Notes: a model not told the origin generated them from the sequence alone. Counted from the first letter of the stretch, positions 8,209 to 16,664 are shown. The stretch is 64,000 bases of DNA from Methylobacterium oryzihabitans (GCF_004004555.2 NZ_SACP01000013.1:1-64000), one strand, 5' to 3'. Made by a program: numbers and translations.

Positions 8209-8571
8209 TCAGGCGCGCCGCCGGGCCTTGCGGGCGGCGTAGCGGGCGTCGCGGGCGGCCTTCTGCTCGGCTTCGAGCGCGCCCGCGCGGGCGATGGCCT
8301 CGGCCGCGTCGCGCGCCCGGTCGGCTTCCTCCCGCTCGCGCAGGCGAAGCGCTTCGGCCTCGGTGCGGGCGGCTTCCGCCCGGCGCGCGGCGTCGCGCTC
8401 GGTCAAACGACGATGGCGTGCTTCGCCGGCCAACCGCCGCGCGGCCCGTCGTGCCGCCACCGCCGGGTCGTCGCCGGCGGGCCGCGCCTTGAAGCGCAGC
8501 AGCATGGCGTCCCGGGCGCTGCCGGAGGATGTCAGCCGGTCGCCGAGGGAGACGTCCTGGAAGCTGGCCAT
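8209..8571 (-). CDS. DUF6481 family protein
   Basis: A 120-residue, highly charged, Ala/Arg/Glu-rich protein with a predicted coiled coil over about residues 35-115 and the family-like start MASFQDVSLGDRL, followed by a lysine/arginine-poor MLLRFKARP block and DDPAV. I assign it to DUF6481 from this layout and from its position a few genes from a cold-shock gene, as seen in rhizobiales. No catalytic motif is visible. Confidence 0.65.
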   Translation of the reverse strand: MASFQDVSLGDRLTSSGSARDAMLLRFKARPAGDDPAVAARRAARRLAGEARHRRLTERDAARRAEAARTEAEALRLREREEADRARDAAEAIARAGALEAEQKAARDARYAARKARRRA

Positions 8572-8574
8572 CGG

Positions 8575-8781
8575 CTAGAGCCGGCTGACGGTGAGCGAGC
8601 GGACGGGGCTCGCGAACCGGTCGGCGAGATGCCAGCGCAGTTCCCGTTCCGAGTGGTAGCCGTAGGTCCGGTCGATCAGATGGCTGACGTCGAGACGCTT
8701 GGCGTCGGTCTGCTGCCACAGCCGCCGCACCCGGAAGGTGGCGGGCTCCATCGTCGGAGCGGGTACCGTCTCAGTCGTCAC
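8575..8781 (-). CDS. Small conserved hypothetical protein, start uncertain
   Basis: The supported part is the C-terminal 58 residues from ATG 8751 (MEPATFRVRRLWQQTDAKRLDVSHLIDRTYGYHSERELRWHLADRF, given here only as landmarks FRVRRLW, HLIDRTYGYHSE and LRWHLADRF). A GTG at 8781 adds ten residues. Neither start has a strong Shine-Dalgarno. It ends 4 nt from the DUF6481 start, so the two are probably cotranscribed. Function unknown. Confidence 0.5.
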   Translation of the reverse strand: MTTETVPAPTMEPATFRVRRLWQQTDAKRLDVSHLIDRTYGYHSERELRWHLADRFASPVRSLTVSRL

Positions 8782-8980
8782 AAAGGAAAAATTCAAAATC
8801 TGTTCCTGAACATGCCATGATTGTCGTAGGCACGAGGCAGACCGGCACGGGCATCGCGATGCGTGCCGATCCTGCTGCGGCCCTCGCGGAACGCGATCGT
8901 CGTCCGATCGCATCCCGCCGGAAGGCGTCCGGGAGGCCGTCCCGCCTACGGAGGCGGCCCCGCCGGTGTCTGTCGGGAGA

Positions 8981-9190
8981 TCAGGCCGCCCGCAGGTTGC
9001 CGGCGGACTGCTTGCCGCTGCGGCGGTCGGTCTCCATCTCGTACGAGACCTTCTGGCCTTCCGACAGCGTCTGCATGCCCGAACGCTCGACGGCGGAGAT
9101 GTGGACGAACACGTCCTTGCCGCCGTCGTCCGGCTGAATGAAACCGAAGCCCTTCTGGCCGTTGAACCACTTCACGGTGCCGACGTTCAT
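8981..9190 (-). CDS. cspA: Cold-shock domain protein (CspA family)
   Basis: A 69-residue single cold-shock domain. RNP1 is KGFGFIQ (residues 13-19) and RNP2 is VFVHI (27-31), with the starting strand GTVKWFNGQ. The family binds single-stranded RNA and DNA and melts RNA structure during cold shock or growth transitions. An AGGA Shine-Dalgarno precedes ATG 9190. The 350-bp gene-free stretch upstream is typical of csp genes with a long structured 5' leader. The symbol is by family; alphaproteobacteria carry several paralogues. Confidence 0.93.
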   Translation of the reverse strand: MNVGTVKWFNGQKGFGFIQPDDGGKDVFVHISAVERSGMQTLSEGQKVSYEMETDRRSGKQSAGNLRAA

Positions 9191-9543
9191 GATCGTGTCC
9201 TTGAATCCATAGGTGTACGCTGAGCCTGACGCACGATCAGTGCGGCCAAGCCTCGAGTGATCGATAAATTTGGGAAGGGTGGGGGAGCGTGCGCCCCGCG
9301 TGCAGGGCGAAGAGGCCCGGTCGTCCGGCCAAAAATCGATTTATGGAGTATGGGCCCCCTGCCGATGGATAGCAAGGCACTCGGGAAAAAGATTGCGGCC
9401 TCGACGGGTCGTTCGATTCCTGAACATCGGTTCTTGAGATTTTTTCTTGACGATTTTCGCCGGAGAACCGTGTGATCGGTGGATGATGACGGCCCATGGA
9501 CGTTCCGTCCGGCGCGGCGGCGTTTCCGCCCCGGCGCAGGTCC
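9191..9543. promoter_or_regulatory. Intergenic region, probable long 5' leader and promoter of the cold-shock gene
   Basis: No gene is seen in 353 bp. The segment is less GC-rich than its surroundings (runs such as TTTTTTCTTGA near 9440) and lies upstream of the leftward cold-shock gene. Csp genes usually have leaders of 100-200 nt acting as RNA thermosensors, so this is the expected place; no specific box can be proven by eye. Confidence 0.4.
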
Positions 9544-10332
9544 CTACGCCCCCGCCGCCCGCGCCACCTCCTCGGCGCAGACCTGCATCGCCGCCAGCAC
9601 CGCGTCGCGGTCGGTCGCCTCGAAGCGGTAGGTCGGCATGCTGACGCTGATGCAGCCGAGCACCCGCCCCCGCGGACCCCGCAGGGCCCGGCCGTAGCAG
9701 CAGATCTCCAGCTCGTTCTCCTGCCGGTCGAGGGCATAGCCGCGGTCGCGGGTGCGGGCGATCTCGGCGCGCAGCCGGTCGGGATCGACGAGGCTGTGGG
9801 GCGTGCGCGGCGTCAGGGCGGCGCGGGCGAGCAGCGGCGCGAGGTCGGCCTCGGCGAGGGCCGCGAGCCACGCCTTGCCGACCGCGGTCGCGTGCAGCGC
9901 CACCCGGGTGCCGATGCGCGAGGCCATCCGGACGGCGCGGCGGCTCTCCAGCTTGTCGAGGTAGACCATCTCGCCGCGGTCGTGCTCGGCGAGATGCACC
10001 GTCTCGTCGAGGGCGTCGCGCAGGCGCAGGAGCGGCCCGCCCGCCACCGCGCGCAGGGGCGAGCCGTCCCGGGCCCGGAAGGCGAGGCTGACCAGCCGGG
10101 GCCCGAGATGCAGGCGGCCTTGCCCGTCCTCGCCGAGCAGGCCCTCGGCCACCAGGGCGGCGGCGATGCGGTGCACGGTCGGCCGCGGCAGGCCGGTGGC
10201 GAGGGCGAGCCGGGCGACGGTGGCCTCGCCCGGCCCGTCGGCCACCGCCTGGAGCACGCGCATGAACTTGCCGAACGCCGCCGTGCCCGGCACCTCGGCC
10301 CGCGGCGGATCACCGGTCGGGTCGGGCGGCAT
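9544..10332 (-). CDS. IclR-family transcriptional regulator
   Basis: A 262-residue regulator. The N-terminal winged helix-turn-helix (about residues 20-80, GEATVARLALATGLPRPTVHRI) is followed by the IclR effector domain with the landmarks RIGTRVALHATAVGKAWLA and ENELEICCYGRALRG. IclR proteins bind DNA as dimers or tetramers and sense small organic acids. It is the third gene of a leftward operon behind a cupin dioxygenase-like gene and an SDR, 5 nt after the SDR stop, and so is likely a self-regulated local controller acting on the palindromes at 11636-11670. Confidence 0.9.
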   Translation of the reverse strand: MPPDPTGDPPRAEVPGTAAFGKFMRVLQAVADGPGEATVARLALATGLPRPTVHRIAAALVAEGLLGEDGQGRLHLGPRLVSLAFRARDGSPLRAVAGGPLLRLRDALDETVHLAEHDRGEMVYLDKLESRRAVRMASRIGTRVALHATAVGKAWLAALAEADLAPLLARAALTPRTPHSLVDPDRLRAEIARTRDRGYALDRQENELEICCYGRALRGPRGRVLGCISVSMPTYRFEATDRDAVLAAMQVCAEEVARAAGA

Positions 10333-10337
10333 CGCGC

Positions 10338-11063
10338 TCAGGCGACCAGGTAGCCGCCGTCGACCGGCAGGATCACCCCGGTCATGAAGGACGCCGCCGG
10401 GCTGACGAGGAAGCTCACCGCCCCGGCCACGTCGCCGGGCGTGCCCCAGCGGCCGAGGGGCGTGCGGGCGAGGATCGGCTGCGACCGCGCCGGGTCGTCC
10501 TGGAGCGCCCGGGTCAGGGGCGTGGCGATCCAGCCCGGCGCGACCGCGTTCACCCGGATCCCGTCGGGGGCGTAGGCGAGGGCGAGGGACTTGGTGAGCT
10601 GGGCCACCGCGCCCTTGCTGGCGCTGTAGGCCGGCACGAGGCTGCCGCCGAAGAACGACAGCATCGAGGCGGTGTTGACGATGCAGCCGCCGCTCGCCGC
10701 GAGCTTCGGCCGCGCGGCGGTGCAGACCCGCATCGTGCCGGTGAGGTTCACCGCCAGCACCCGCTCGAACACGTCGAGCCGGTGCTCCTCGACCCGCCGG
10801 ATGATGCCGGCGCAGTTCACCACGACGTCGATGCGCGGGCAGGACTCGACCAGCGAAGCGACCCCGGCCTCGTCGGTGACGTCGAGCTCGCGGGGCGCGA
10901 CGTCGAGGCCGGCCGGAGCGCGATAGGCCCCGGCCTCGATCCCGGCGGCGATCACCCGGGCGCCGAGGCCGGCGAGCGCCTCGGCGATGCCGGCGCCGAT
11001 CCCGGTGGTGCCGCCGGTGACGATCGCGGTGCGGCCGGCGAGCAGGTCGGGCCGGAAGGTCAT
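10338..11063 (-). CDS. SDR-family oxidoreductase
   Basis: A 241-residue classical short-chain dehydrogenase. The nucleotide-binding motif TGGTTGIG lies at about residues 16-23, the NNAG-equivalent is VNCAGII, the catalytic serine is in NTASMLSFFGG, the active site is YSASKGA, and PGWIATPLT follows. It oxidises or reduces an alcohol/ketone with NAD(P). Its ATG overlaps the stop of the cupin gene (ATGA). With cupin and IclR neighbours it probably acts on an aromatic or sugar-derived ketone or alcohol; the substrate cannot be told. Confidence 0.9.
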   Translation of the reverse strand: MTFRPDLLAGRTAIVTGGTTGIGAGIAEALAGLGARVIAAGIEAGAYRAPAGLDVAPRELDVTDEAGVASLVESCPRIDVVVNCAGIIRRVEEHRLDVFERVLAVNLTGTMRVCTAARPKLAASGGCIVNTASMLSFFGGSLVPAYSASKGAVAQLTKSLALAYAPDGIRVNAVAPGWIATPLTRALQDDPARSQPILARTPLGRWGTPGDVAGAVSFLVSPAASFMTGVILPVDGGYLVA

Positions 11064-11617
11064 CGGACGAACCGGTCGGCGTAGTCGGCGCCGAGGCCGA
11101 CCGCGTCGTAGTGCTTGCGGCACATCTCGATCTTGGTGAAGACGTCCTCGTAGCCGGTGTGCCGGCCCCACGGGTCGACGTAGTACATGCAGCCGTTGAC
11201 CTGGAAGTAGGTGATCATCTCCTCGACGCCCTCGTCGACCACGAGGGTGTGGGTCTCGCCCGGCGGCTCGAAGGCGTAGGAGCCCTCGGTGGCGACCCAG
11301 TCGTGTTCGAGGTAGCGCCAGCTTCCCTTCAGCACGAAGGCGTGGACCGGCCCGGGATGGCGGTGGCGGCTGAGGATGCCGGACTTGCGCACCCGCAGCA
11401 GGTTCATCCAGTAGCCGCCCCCCACGTTGAGGCAGAGCGGCCGGAACCACACGTTCTCGGCCTGCGGCACCCAGATGCGCTCGTCCTGCGGGATCGCCGG
11501 CGCGACCACGAGGTCGGGCAGGATCCCGGCCGGCTGGGGGTGCTGGTAGGGCATCCGCTTCAGCGTCGCCGCGTCGAGGCCGGCGGCGGGATCGAGGGGT
11601 GGAGCGGCGTCGCTCAT
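11060..11617 (-). CDS. Cupin dioxygenase, 2,4'-dihydroxyacetophenone dioxygenase-like
   Basis: A 185-residue single-domain cupin. The first cupin motif is SRHRHPGPVHAFVLKG (about residues 90-105), giving metal-ligand histidines. The second block is EPPGETHTLVV, and a conserved NGCMYYVDPWGRHTGYEDVFTK tail marks the dihydroxyacetophenone dioxygenase/ChrR-like group. Known members cleave a C-C bond with Fe(II) and O2. The start ATG 11617 is chosen for its strong GGAGGACA Shine-Dalgarno; an upstream in-frame start at 11641 would overlap the operator. First gene of a cupin-SDR-IclR operon. Its exact substrate is unknown. Confidence 0.75.
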   Translation of the reverse strand: MSDAAPPLDPAAGLDAATLKRMPYQHPQPAGILPDLVVAPAIPQDERIWVPQAENVWFRPLCLNVGGGYWMNLLRVRKSGILSRHRHPGPVHAFVLKGSWRYLEHDWVATEGSYAFEPPGETHTLVVDEGVEEMITYFQVNGCMYYVDPWGRHTGYEDVFTKIEMCRKHYDAVGLGADYADRFVR

Positions 11618-11635
11618 CGGGTTGTCCTCCGGACG

Positions 11636-11670
11636 GTCCACAATGTGGGCATGCCGTCCACATCATGGAG
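11636..11670. promoter_or_regulatory. Two IclR-type operator-like palindromes
   Basis: GTCCACAATGTGGGC (11636-11650) and GTCCACATCATGGAG (11656-11670) are imperfect palindromes of the TCCA-N-TGGA type, set 20 bp apart just upstream of the cupin-SDR-IclR operon start. The spacing of about two helical turns fits a dimer of IclR dimers. The assignment to the local IclR protein is inference. Confidence 0.5.
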
Positions 11671-11770
11671 GATCCGCCCTGGCCGGCCCGCTGTCAAACC
11701 CGCAGCGGTCCGATCGACGCGCCGGGTTTGCGCCGGAGGGTCCGGTTCTCGGACGAACGGCCTCGAAATC

Positions 11771-11880
11771 CATGCCGGGCGTCCGCCCGGCGTCCTACTC
11801 GTCGTCGGAGGCGTCGGACGGGTCCCATGCCGGGCGTCCGCCCGGCGTCCTACTCGTCGTCGGAGGCGTCGGACGAGTCC
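11771..11880. repeat. 55-bp perfect tandem duplication at the 3' end of the downstream gene
   Basis: Bases 11771-11825 and 11826-11880 are the same 55-bp unit; the only difference I see is one base near the end (GGTCC versus AGTCC). The second copy contains the stop codon and last codons (Ser/Asp/Glu-rich tail) of the gene at 11850-12332, so the first copy is a non-coding duplicate of a gene end. Confidence 0.9.
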
Positions 11881-12332
11881 GACGCGGCGTTCTCGGAGGC
11901 GCCGGAATCCGGGCCCCGGGTGAAGACGTAGAAGTCGTCGACCCGCCGCAACTCGCCGCCGCCGGTCATCGCGCTGAGATAGGCGTTCACCGTCGCCGGG
12001 GAGGCGTCCGGCAGCGCCCGCATGATCTGGGCCGGGGTCAGCCCCTGCGGTCCGGCCTCCTGCAGCAATTGGCGCAGCCGGCCCTTGGCCGAGTTCGCCC
12101 GCGGGCCGCGGCTGCCGCGCCGCGATCCGCGGCCGCCCTCGGTGCCGAGGCCCGGCAGGGACGGGATCTGCGCCTGGGACAGCGGCGTGTTCTCGACGAT
12201 GGCCCGCAGGGCGGCCTCGGCCTGACGCAGCTTCGTCAGCTCCATGCTGATGCGCTCGTACTCGGCTTCGAGGGCCGCTCGCTGCTCGCTGACGTCGGCG
12301 AGAGCCTGCGCGAGCGTATCGTCACTTGCCAT
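11850..12332 (-). CDS. Hypothetical protein with coiled coil and winged-helix-like C-terminus
   Basis: A 160-residue protein. Residues 1-45 form a clear coiled coil (VSEQRAALEAEYERISMEL), a basic Gly/Arg linker follows (GGRGSRRGSRGPRANS, about 69-84), then a domain that reads like a winged helix (GRLRQLLQEAGPQGLTPAQI with LSAMTGGGELRRVDDFYVF, about 84-138), and an acidic Ser/Asp tail. A DNA-binding role is plausible but unproven. The acidic tail lies in the tandem duplication described at 11771-11880. Confidence 0.7.
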   Translation of the reverse strand: MASDDTLAQALADVSEQRAALEAEYERISMELTKLRQAEAALRAIVENTPLSQAQIPSLPGLGTEGGRGSRRGSRGPRANSAKGRLRQLLQEAGPQGLTPAQIMRALPDASPATVNAYLSAMTGGGELRRVDDFYVFTRGPDSGASENAASDSSDASDDE

Positions 12333-12776
12333 TGCGTGTTCCCATTGCGTCCTTGGCGTCGACCTGTTCCTTAGGGCGCAACACCGGCAACGCCTAGAGC
12401 AAGTCCAGCCGCGGACGGGATTTTCGCGCGCGGCACGCATCCGGCCGGACGCGCCGCGCCGCCGAGGCGCAGGGTTCGCCGGAAGACCGCACGCCGATAC
12501 GGCCGAGCTCAAGTAACACTTTGGAACAGCTCTGAATTTTGTTCGATCACTTGATTCGCCGGCGCCTCCCGCGATAGTGCATCGCCGCATCCGGCGACGG
12601 AACGTCCACTTCGCGGACTGGTCCGGCCGCCCCATCCACCGCGCGAGAATCGCCGGGAATCGCGAATGCACGCCGCCGACGCCTGGATCCGGACCCGCAG
12701 GGCCGATCCCGGCGGCGCGGCGCGTCGGCGGGGCCGGTCGGGCACCACCGCGACGAGACGAGAAGGAGCGACGGCT
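12333..12776. other. Intergenic region between divergent transcription units
   Basis: No gene is supported in 444 bp. A less GC-rich stretch at about 12510-12560 is the likeliest place for promoters of the leftward coiled-coil gene and the rightward TonB-cluster genes; I see no clean -35/-10 pair. Confidence 0.4.
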
Positions 12777-13247
12777 GTGTTCACCCAAGGTCTGCCCTGG
12801 TACCGCGCCCGCATCGGGCACCTCGCCCTGGACCTGCTGTTCTGCCTCGTGCTCTCCGTCGTGCTGCTGGCCTCGGCCCTGGCGCAGGCCGCCGAGACCC
12901 CGCTGCGGATCGAGCTCAACAAGCTCAGCACCACCGGCGAGACCTGCCAGGCGACCATGATGGTCGAGAACGGCAAGGGCGGGGCGATCAAGTCGCTCAA
13001 GCTCGACCTCTACGCCTTCGACGACGACGGCGTGGCGCAGAAGCGCGCGCTCGTCGAACTCGGCCCGGTGGTGGCGCGCAAGACCGTGCTGCGCCAGTTC
13101 GAGATCGCGCCCACTCCCTGCGCCAAGGTCGGCCGGGTCCTGCTCAACGACGTCGCCGCCTGCGAGGGCGGCGACCTGACCCGCGAGACCTGCCTCGAGC
13201 GCATCGAGCCGGCCTCCGCCAAGGGCGCCGCCCCCTTCGTCCGCTGA
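12777..13247 (+). CDS. Exported hypothetical protein of the TonB-ExbB-ExbD cluster
   Basis: A 156-residue protein starting at GTG 12777, 8 nt after AAGGAG. A hydrophobic signal segment ([23 protein letters not shown], landmark [15 protein letters not shown], about residues 18-40) ends at a signal-peptidase-like AQA. The mature part carries four cysteines, including one in [14 protein letters not shown] and one in PTPCAKVG, consistent with two disulfides in the periplasm. It lies 32 nt upstream of exbB and so is likely cotranscribed. It resembles no family I know; a periplasmic partner of the TonB complex is a guess from position. Confidence 0.75.
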   Translation: MFTQGLPWYRARIGHLALDLLFCLVLSVVLLASALAQAAETPLRIELNKLSTTGETCQATMMVENGKGGAIKSLKLDLYAFDDDGVAQKRALVELGPVVARKTVLRQFEIAPTPCAKVGRVLLNDVAACEGGDLTRETCLERIEPASAKGAAPFVR

Positions 13248-13279
13248 GCGCCCGCCGCCCGAACCCCCGAGAGACCCCC

Positions 13280-13984
13280 ATGGATCCCACCACCGCTCCC
13301 GACGCGGCCGCCGCCGCGGCCGCCCACGACTTCTCCTTCATCGGCCTGTTCCTGCAGGCCGACCCGATCGTGAAGGGGGTGATGATCCTCCTCGTCGTCG
13401 CCTCGGTGGCGTGCTGGACCGTGATCGTCGAGAAGATCGTGCGCCTCGCCGCCGCCCGCCGGCAGGCGCGGCTGTTCGGCCGCGTCGCGGCGAGCGGCGG
13501 CAGCCTGGAGGAGGCGCGCTCGGGCCTCGCCGCCCGGGTGGTGGCCGCCGCCCAGGAGGCGTGGCGCGACCAGGATCCGACCGAGAGCCGGGCCGAGCGC
13601 CGCGAGCGGATCGAGCGGGCGATGCGCGCCGCCCTGACCCTGGAGGTCAAGCGCCTCCAGGTCGGCCTGCCGCTGCTCGCCACCGCCGGCTCGGCCGCCC
13701 CGTTCATCGGCCTGTTCGGCACGGTGTGGGGCATCATGAACTCGTTCTCGTCGATCGCGAAGAGCCAGGACACCAGCCTCGCGGTCGTGGCGCCCGGCAT
13801 CGCCGAGGCGCTGTTCGCCACCGCGATCGGCCTCGTCGTCGCGATCCCGGCGGTCATCGCCTACAACAAGCTGTCGGGCGACCTCGGCAAGATCCAGTCC
13901 TCCTTCGTCGCCGGCATCGGCACGCTCGGCAACCGCCTCGCCCGCGACCGGGCCCTGCACCACCGCAGCGCCGCCGCCGAGTAG
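13280..13984 (+). CDS. exbB: Biopolymer transport protein ExbB (proton-channel subunit)
   Basis: A 234-residue MotA/TolQ/ExbB protein. Three membrane helices are visible at about residues 30-55, 140-165 and 178-203. Helix 2 carries [17 protein letters not shown] and helix 3 carries [19 protein letters not shown], the family hallmarks. ExbB pentamers with an ExbD dimer form the proton-driven motor that powers TonB. It is followed by exbD and tonB on the same strand. TolQ is the alternative, but no tol/pal genes follow. Confidence 0.93.
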   Translation: MDPTTAPDAAAAAAAHDFSFIGLFLQADPIVKGVMILLVVASVACWTVIVEKIVRLAAARRQARLFGRVAASGGSLEEARSGLAARVVAAAQEAWRDQDPTESRAERRERIERAMRAALTLEVKRLQVGLPLLATAGSAAPFIGLFGTVWGIMNSFSSIAKSQDTSLAVVAPGIAEALFATAIGLVVAIPAVIAYNKLSGDLGKIQSSFVAGIGTLGNRLARDRALHHRSAAAE

Positions 13985-14078
13985 CCGCGGCCCCCGGAGG
14001 CGGGACCCCCTCCCCTTCCGCATCCCGCCGGACCGGACCACGGTCCGGCCGTTCCGTTCAGACCCCCGGGAGATCCAG

Positions 14079-14543
14079 ATGGGCATGGGACCGCTGCAGG
14101 CGGGCGGCGCGGCCGACGACGAGTTCGAGGCGGTGCCGGTTTCCGAGATCAACGTCACCCCGATGGTCGACGTGATGCTGGTGCTGCTGATCATCTTCAT
14201 GGTCGCGGCGCCGCTCATGACCGTCGGCGTGCCGGTGCAACTGCCGAAGACCGCCGCGGCCAAGACCTCGGAATCGAAGAAGCCCGTCGTGGTGTCGGTC
14301 GACAAGGACGGGCACGCGTTCCTCGCCAAGGAGCCGCTGCCGGAGGGCGACGCCGCGCTCGCCCGCCTCAAGGCGCTCGCCGCCGAGGACCCGAACCAGA
14401 CCGTGCTGGTGCGCGGCGACAAGGACGTGGCCTACGGCAAGGTGATGGAGGTGATGGGCGTCGTCGGCCGGGCCGGCTTCGGCAAGGTCTCGCTCGTCGC
14501 CAACGCGCCCTCCGGCGCCCCCGTCCCCACCCCCGCCCGCTAG
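14079..14543 (+). CDS. exbD: Biopolymer transport protein ExbD
   Basis: A 154-residue single-pass inner-membrane protein. The membrane helix begins at [17 protein letters not shown], placing the essential proton-carrying aspartate at D31; the periplasmic domain (about 55-150) follows. It pairs with ExbB (94 nt upstream) and TonB (6 nt downstream). An AGAT/GGGAGA stretch precedes ATG 14079. Confidence 0.94.
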   Translation: MGMGPLQAGGAADDEFEAVPVSEINVTPMVDVMLVLLIIFMVAAPLMTVGVPVQLPKTAAAKTSESKKPVVVSVDKDGHAFLAKEPLPEGDAALARLKALAAEDPNQTVLVRGDKDVAYGKVMEVMGVVGRAGFGKVSLVANAPSGAPVPTPAR

Positions 14544-14549
14544 AGCCCG

Positions 14550-15506
14550 ATGTCGAGCCTGACCACCACCACCGAGGGGCCGCAGCCGCCTGGATCCGGC
14601 TCCGGCCTCGCCGCCGCCTTCCTGGTCGCCTTCCTGCTGCATGCCGGCGCGCTGGGCGCCCTCGCCCTGTGGCGCGCCGGTGCGCCGACCCCGGGCGAGA
14701 ACGAGATCACCATCGACCTCGCCCCCGCTCCCGGCGAGGTCTCCGAGCCGAACGAGGCGCGCCAGGTCGAGGACGTTCCGCCGCCGGCCGAGGTCATCGC
14801 CGACAAGCCGCCGGAGGAGCCGACCGCGCCGCCGGTCGAGACCCAGACCCAGACGCCGACCGAGGTCCAGCACACCGAGCTGCAGACCGCCCCCCTCGAC
14901 GAGCCGGAGGAGACCCCGGCCGAGACCGCGCCGCCCGAGACGGTGACCGAGGCGGTGCCGCTGCCCGAGGAGCAGGTCATCACCTCGACCAACGCCCTCG
15001 CGCCGGTCGCGCCGCCGCCGCCGGCCGTGGTCGCCCGCGAGGTCAAGCCGCAGGAGACACCAAAGCCGCCGAAGGTCGTGCGCAAGCCGCCGCCGCCCAA
15101 GCCGGTCAAGGAGGTCAAGCACGAGAAGCCGAAGCCCGCCGCGGCGCGGGAGCGCTCGGTCACCGAGCGGCAGGAGCGCCGGACCACCGCCTATGCGTCG
15201 CGCCAGGAATCGGCCGGTGCCGCCGCGGCCTCGTCGAACGAGCCCAACCTGCTGCGGGCCTGGGGCTCGATGATCACCTCGACGATCCGCAGCCGCGTCC
15301 GTCACTCCGGGGTCGGCGGCACGGTCTCGATCCGCTTCACCGTGTCCAAGTCCGGCCGCGTGCTCAGCGCCTCGCTCGCCGGCAGCAGCGGCAACGGCGC
15401 CCTCGACGCCGCGGCGCTGGCGGCCACCTCGGGCTCGATGCCGCCGGCGCCCGAGGGCGTCACCCGGGCGCAGCAGAGCTTCTCGGTGCCGCTGCGCTTC
15501 CAGTAG
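14550..15506 (+). CDS. tonB: TonB-family energy transducer
   Basis: A 318-residue protein with the standard TonB layout: an N-terminal membrane helix (about residues 12-36, AAFLVAFLLHAGALGALAL), a long Pro/Glu/Lys-rich spacer (about 48-205, with repeated PPP and KPPK segments) and a C-terminal TonB domain (about 230-318, VSIRFTVSKSGRVLSASL). It transmits proton-motive energy from ExbB/ExbD to outer-membrane receptors for iron chelates and similar solutes. It starts 6 nt after exbD. No receptor gene lies beside it. Confidence 0.92.
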   Translation: MSSLTTTTEGPQPPGSGSGLAAAFLVAFLLHAGALGALALWRAGAPTPGENEITIDLAPAPGEVSEPNEARQVEDVPPPAEVIADKPPEEPTAPPVETQTQTPTEVQHTELQTAPLDEPEETPAETAPPETVTEAVPLPEEQVITSTNALAPVAPPPPAVVAREVKPQETPKPPKVVRKPPPPKPVKEVKHEKPKPAAARERSVTERQERRTTAYASRQESAGAAAASSNEPNLLRAWGSMITSTIRSRVRHSGVGGTVSIRFTVSKSGRVLSASLAGSSGNGALDAAALAATSGSMPPAPEGVTRAQQSFSVPLRFQ

Positions 15507-15532
15507 GCGAACGCCCGCCGCAGCGCAGTGTT

Positions 15533-15692
15533 GTCCCGGGATTCGGATCCCGGGACGCGCCACGATGCGGATTTTTTGGACGATCAGTCCAAAAAAACCG
15601 TATCGAAGCCTGCGCGGCGCATGAGCGAAGCCGATTTCCGCATCGCGAAGCGATCCCGCAGGGATCGCCAGAAGCGATCGATCGGAAATCGT
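15533..15692. repeat. Interspersed palindromic repeat, copy A (reverse orientation)
   Basis: It contains three hairpins: GTCCCGGGA with its complement (15533-15541/15548-15556), TTTTTTGGAC with GTCCAAAAAA (15572-15581/15587-15596), and palindromic GCGATCC/GGATCGC text at 15650-15670. Read on the minus strand, its right part matches copy B at 25147-25320 (shared blocks CGCTTCTGGCGATCCCTGCG and CGGCTTCGCTCA). The first two hairpins could also terminate tonB. The element ends right against the start codon of the metallophosphoesterase gene. Confidence 0.75.
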
Positions 15693-16208
15693 ATGACCGT
15701 GTACTTCACCAGCGACACCCATTTCGGCGACCCGCGGGTGCTGCGCATCGACCGGCGCCCCTTCGCCGACCTCGCCGAGCACGACGCCGCGCTGGTCGAA
15801 CGCTGGAACGGGACCGTCGCCGAGGGCGACACGGTGTGGCATCTCGGCGACTTCGCCCTCGGCCCCCCGCCGGCCCGGGTCGCGGACCTGCTCGCCGGCC
15901 TGCACGGCGAGAAGCACCTCATCGTCGGCAACAACGACGGTCCGGCGACCCTCGCGGCCCCGGGCTGGGCCTCGGTGGCGCATTACGCCGAGATCGAGGT
16001 CGAGGGCAGCCGGCTGGTGCTGTGCCACTACGCCTTCCGGACCTGGAACCGCATGGGACGCGGCGTCGTCGACCTGCACGGCCACTCGCACGGCAAGCTC
16101 AAGCCGGTCCCGCGCCAGTTCGACGTCGGCGTCGATGCCTGGGATTTCCGGCCGGTGACCCTGGCGACGATCCTGGCCTCGCGCCGCCGCCGTACAACCG
16201 CAGGCTGA
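15693..16208 (+). CDS. Calcineurin-like metallophosphoesterase
   Basis: A 171-residue protein with the complete metal-site motifs of the superfamily: DTHFGD (residues 8-13), GDTVWHLGDF (near 47-57), GNND (near 74) and HGHSHG (near 128-133). The active site binds two metal ions and hydrolyses phosphoesters. Small single-domain members of this type occur in phage and bacteria as predicted phosphodiesterases of unknown substrate. ATG 15693 lies at the edge of repeat copy A, and no good Shine-Dalgarno is present, so the repeat may have replaced the native leader. Confidence 0.85.
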   Translation: MTVYFTSDTHFGDPRVLRIDRRPFADLAEHDAALVERWNGTVAEGDTVWHLGDFALGPPPARVADLLAGLHGEKHLIVGNNDGPATLAAPGWASVAHYAEIEVEGSRLVLCHYAFRTWNRMGRGVVDLHGHSHGKLKPVPRQFDVGVDAWDFRPVTLATILASRRRRTTAG

Positions 16209-16340
16209 GTCACCCGGAACATCGCCCGGGAACCTGAGCCGCACGGCGACGTTCCTCGAACACGACAGCGAGCGGCGCCCCCGGATCTCCAAGTCAACCC
16301 GGAACGCCGCGCCACCCACATCTTGTTCGAGAGTGCAGCG

Positions 16341-16664
16341 ATGCCGCTTTTGCACGGCACAGCCCTGTTGCGCCCTGCCCTCGCCGCGATCCTCATCCTC
16401 GCGGCGGGCACGGCCTTCGCCCAGCCGGTCTGCTCCGGCGCCCAGCGCAAGCTCGACGAGGCCGCCGCCCTGCGGTTCCAGGCCCGTCAGGACGCCCGGA
16501 CCGGCGACCGCGACCGGGTCTGCGACAACCTCGGCGACGCCGAGGACCGCTACGACGAGGCCCGCGACGCGTTCGAGGATTGCGGCCTCGGCGTCGCGTC
16601 GATCGACATCAAGAGCGCCCAGCGCTCGATCCGCAGCGAGAAGCGCTTCTTCCGCTGTGATTAA
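16341..16664 (+). CDS. Small exported hypothetical protein
   Basis: A 107-residue protein with a signal peptide (about residues 1-27, LILAAGTAFA then QPVCS). The mature part is charged and helical, with four cysteines at the edges (PVCSGAQRK, RVCDNLGD, EDCGLG and the terminal FFRCD), which suggests two disulfides in the periplasm. The start is ATG 16341; an upstream ATG at 16323 would break the signal-peptide pattern less neatly. Not recognised. Confidence 0.7.
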   Translation: MPLLHGTALLRPALAAILILAAGTAFAQPVCSGAQRKLDEAAALRFQARQDARTGDRDRVCDNLGDAEDRYDEARDAFEDCGLGVASIDIKSAQRSIRSEKRFFRCD

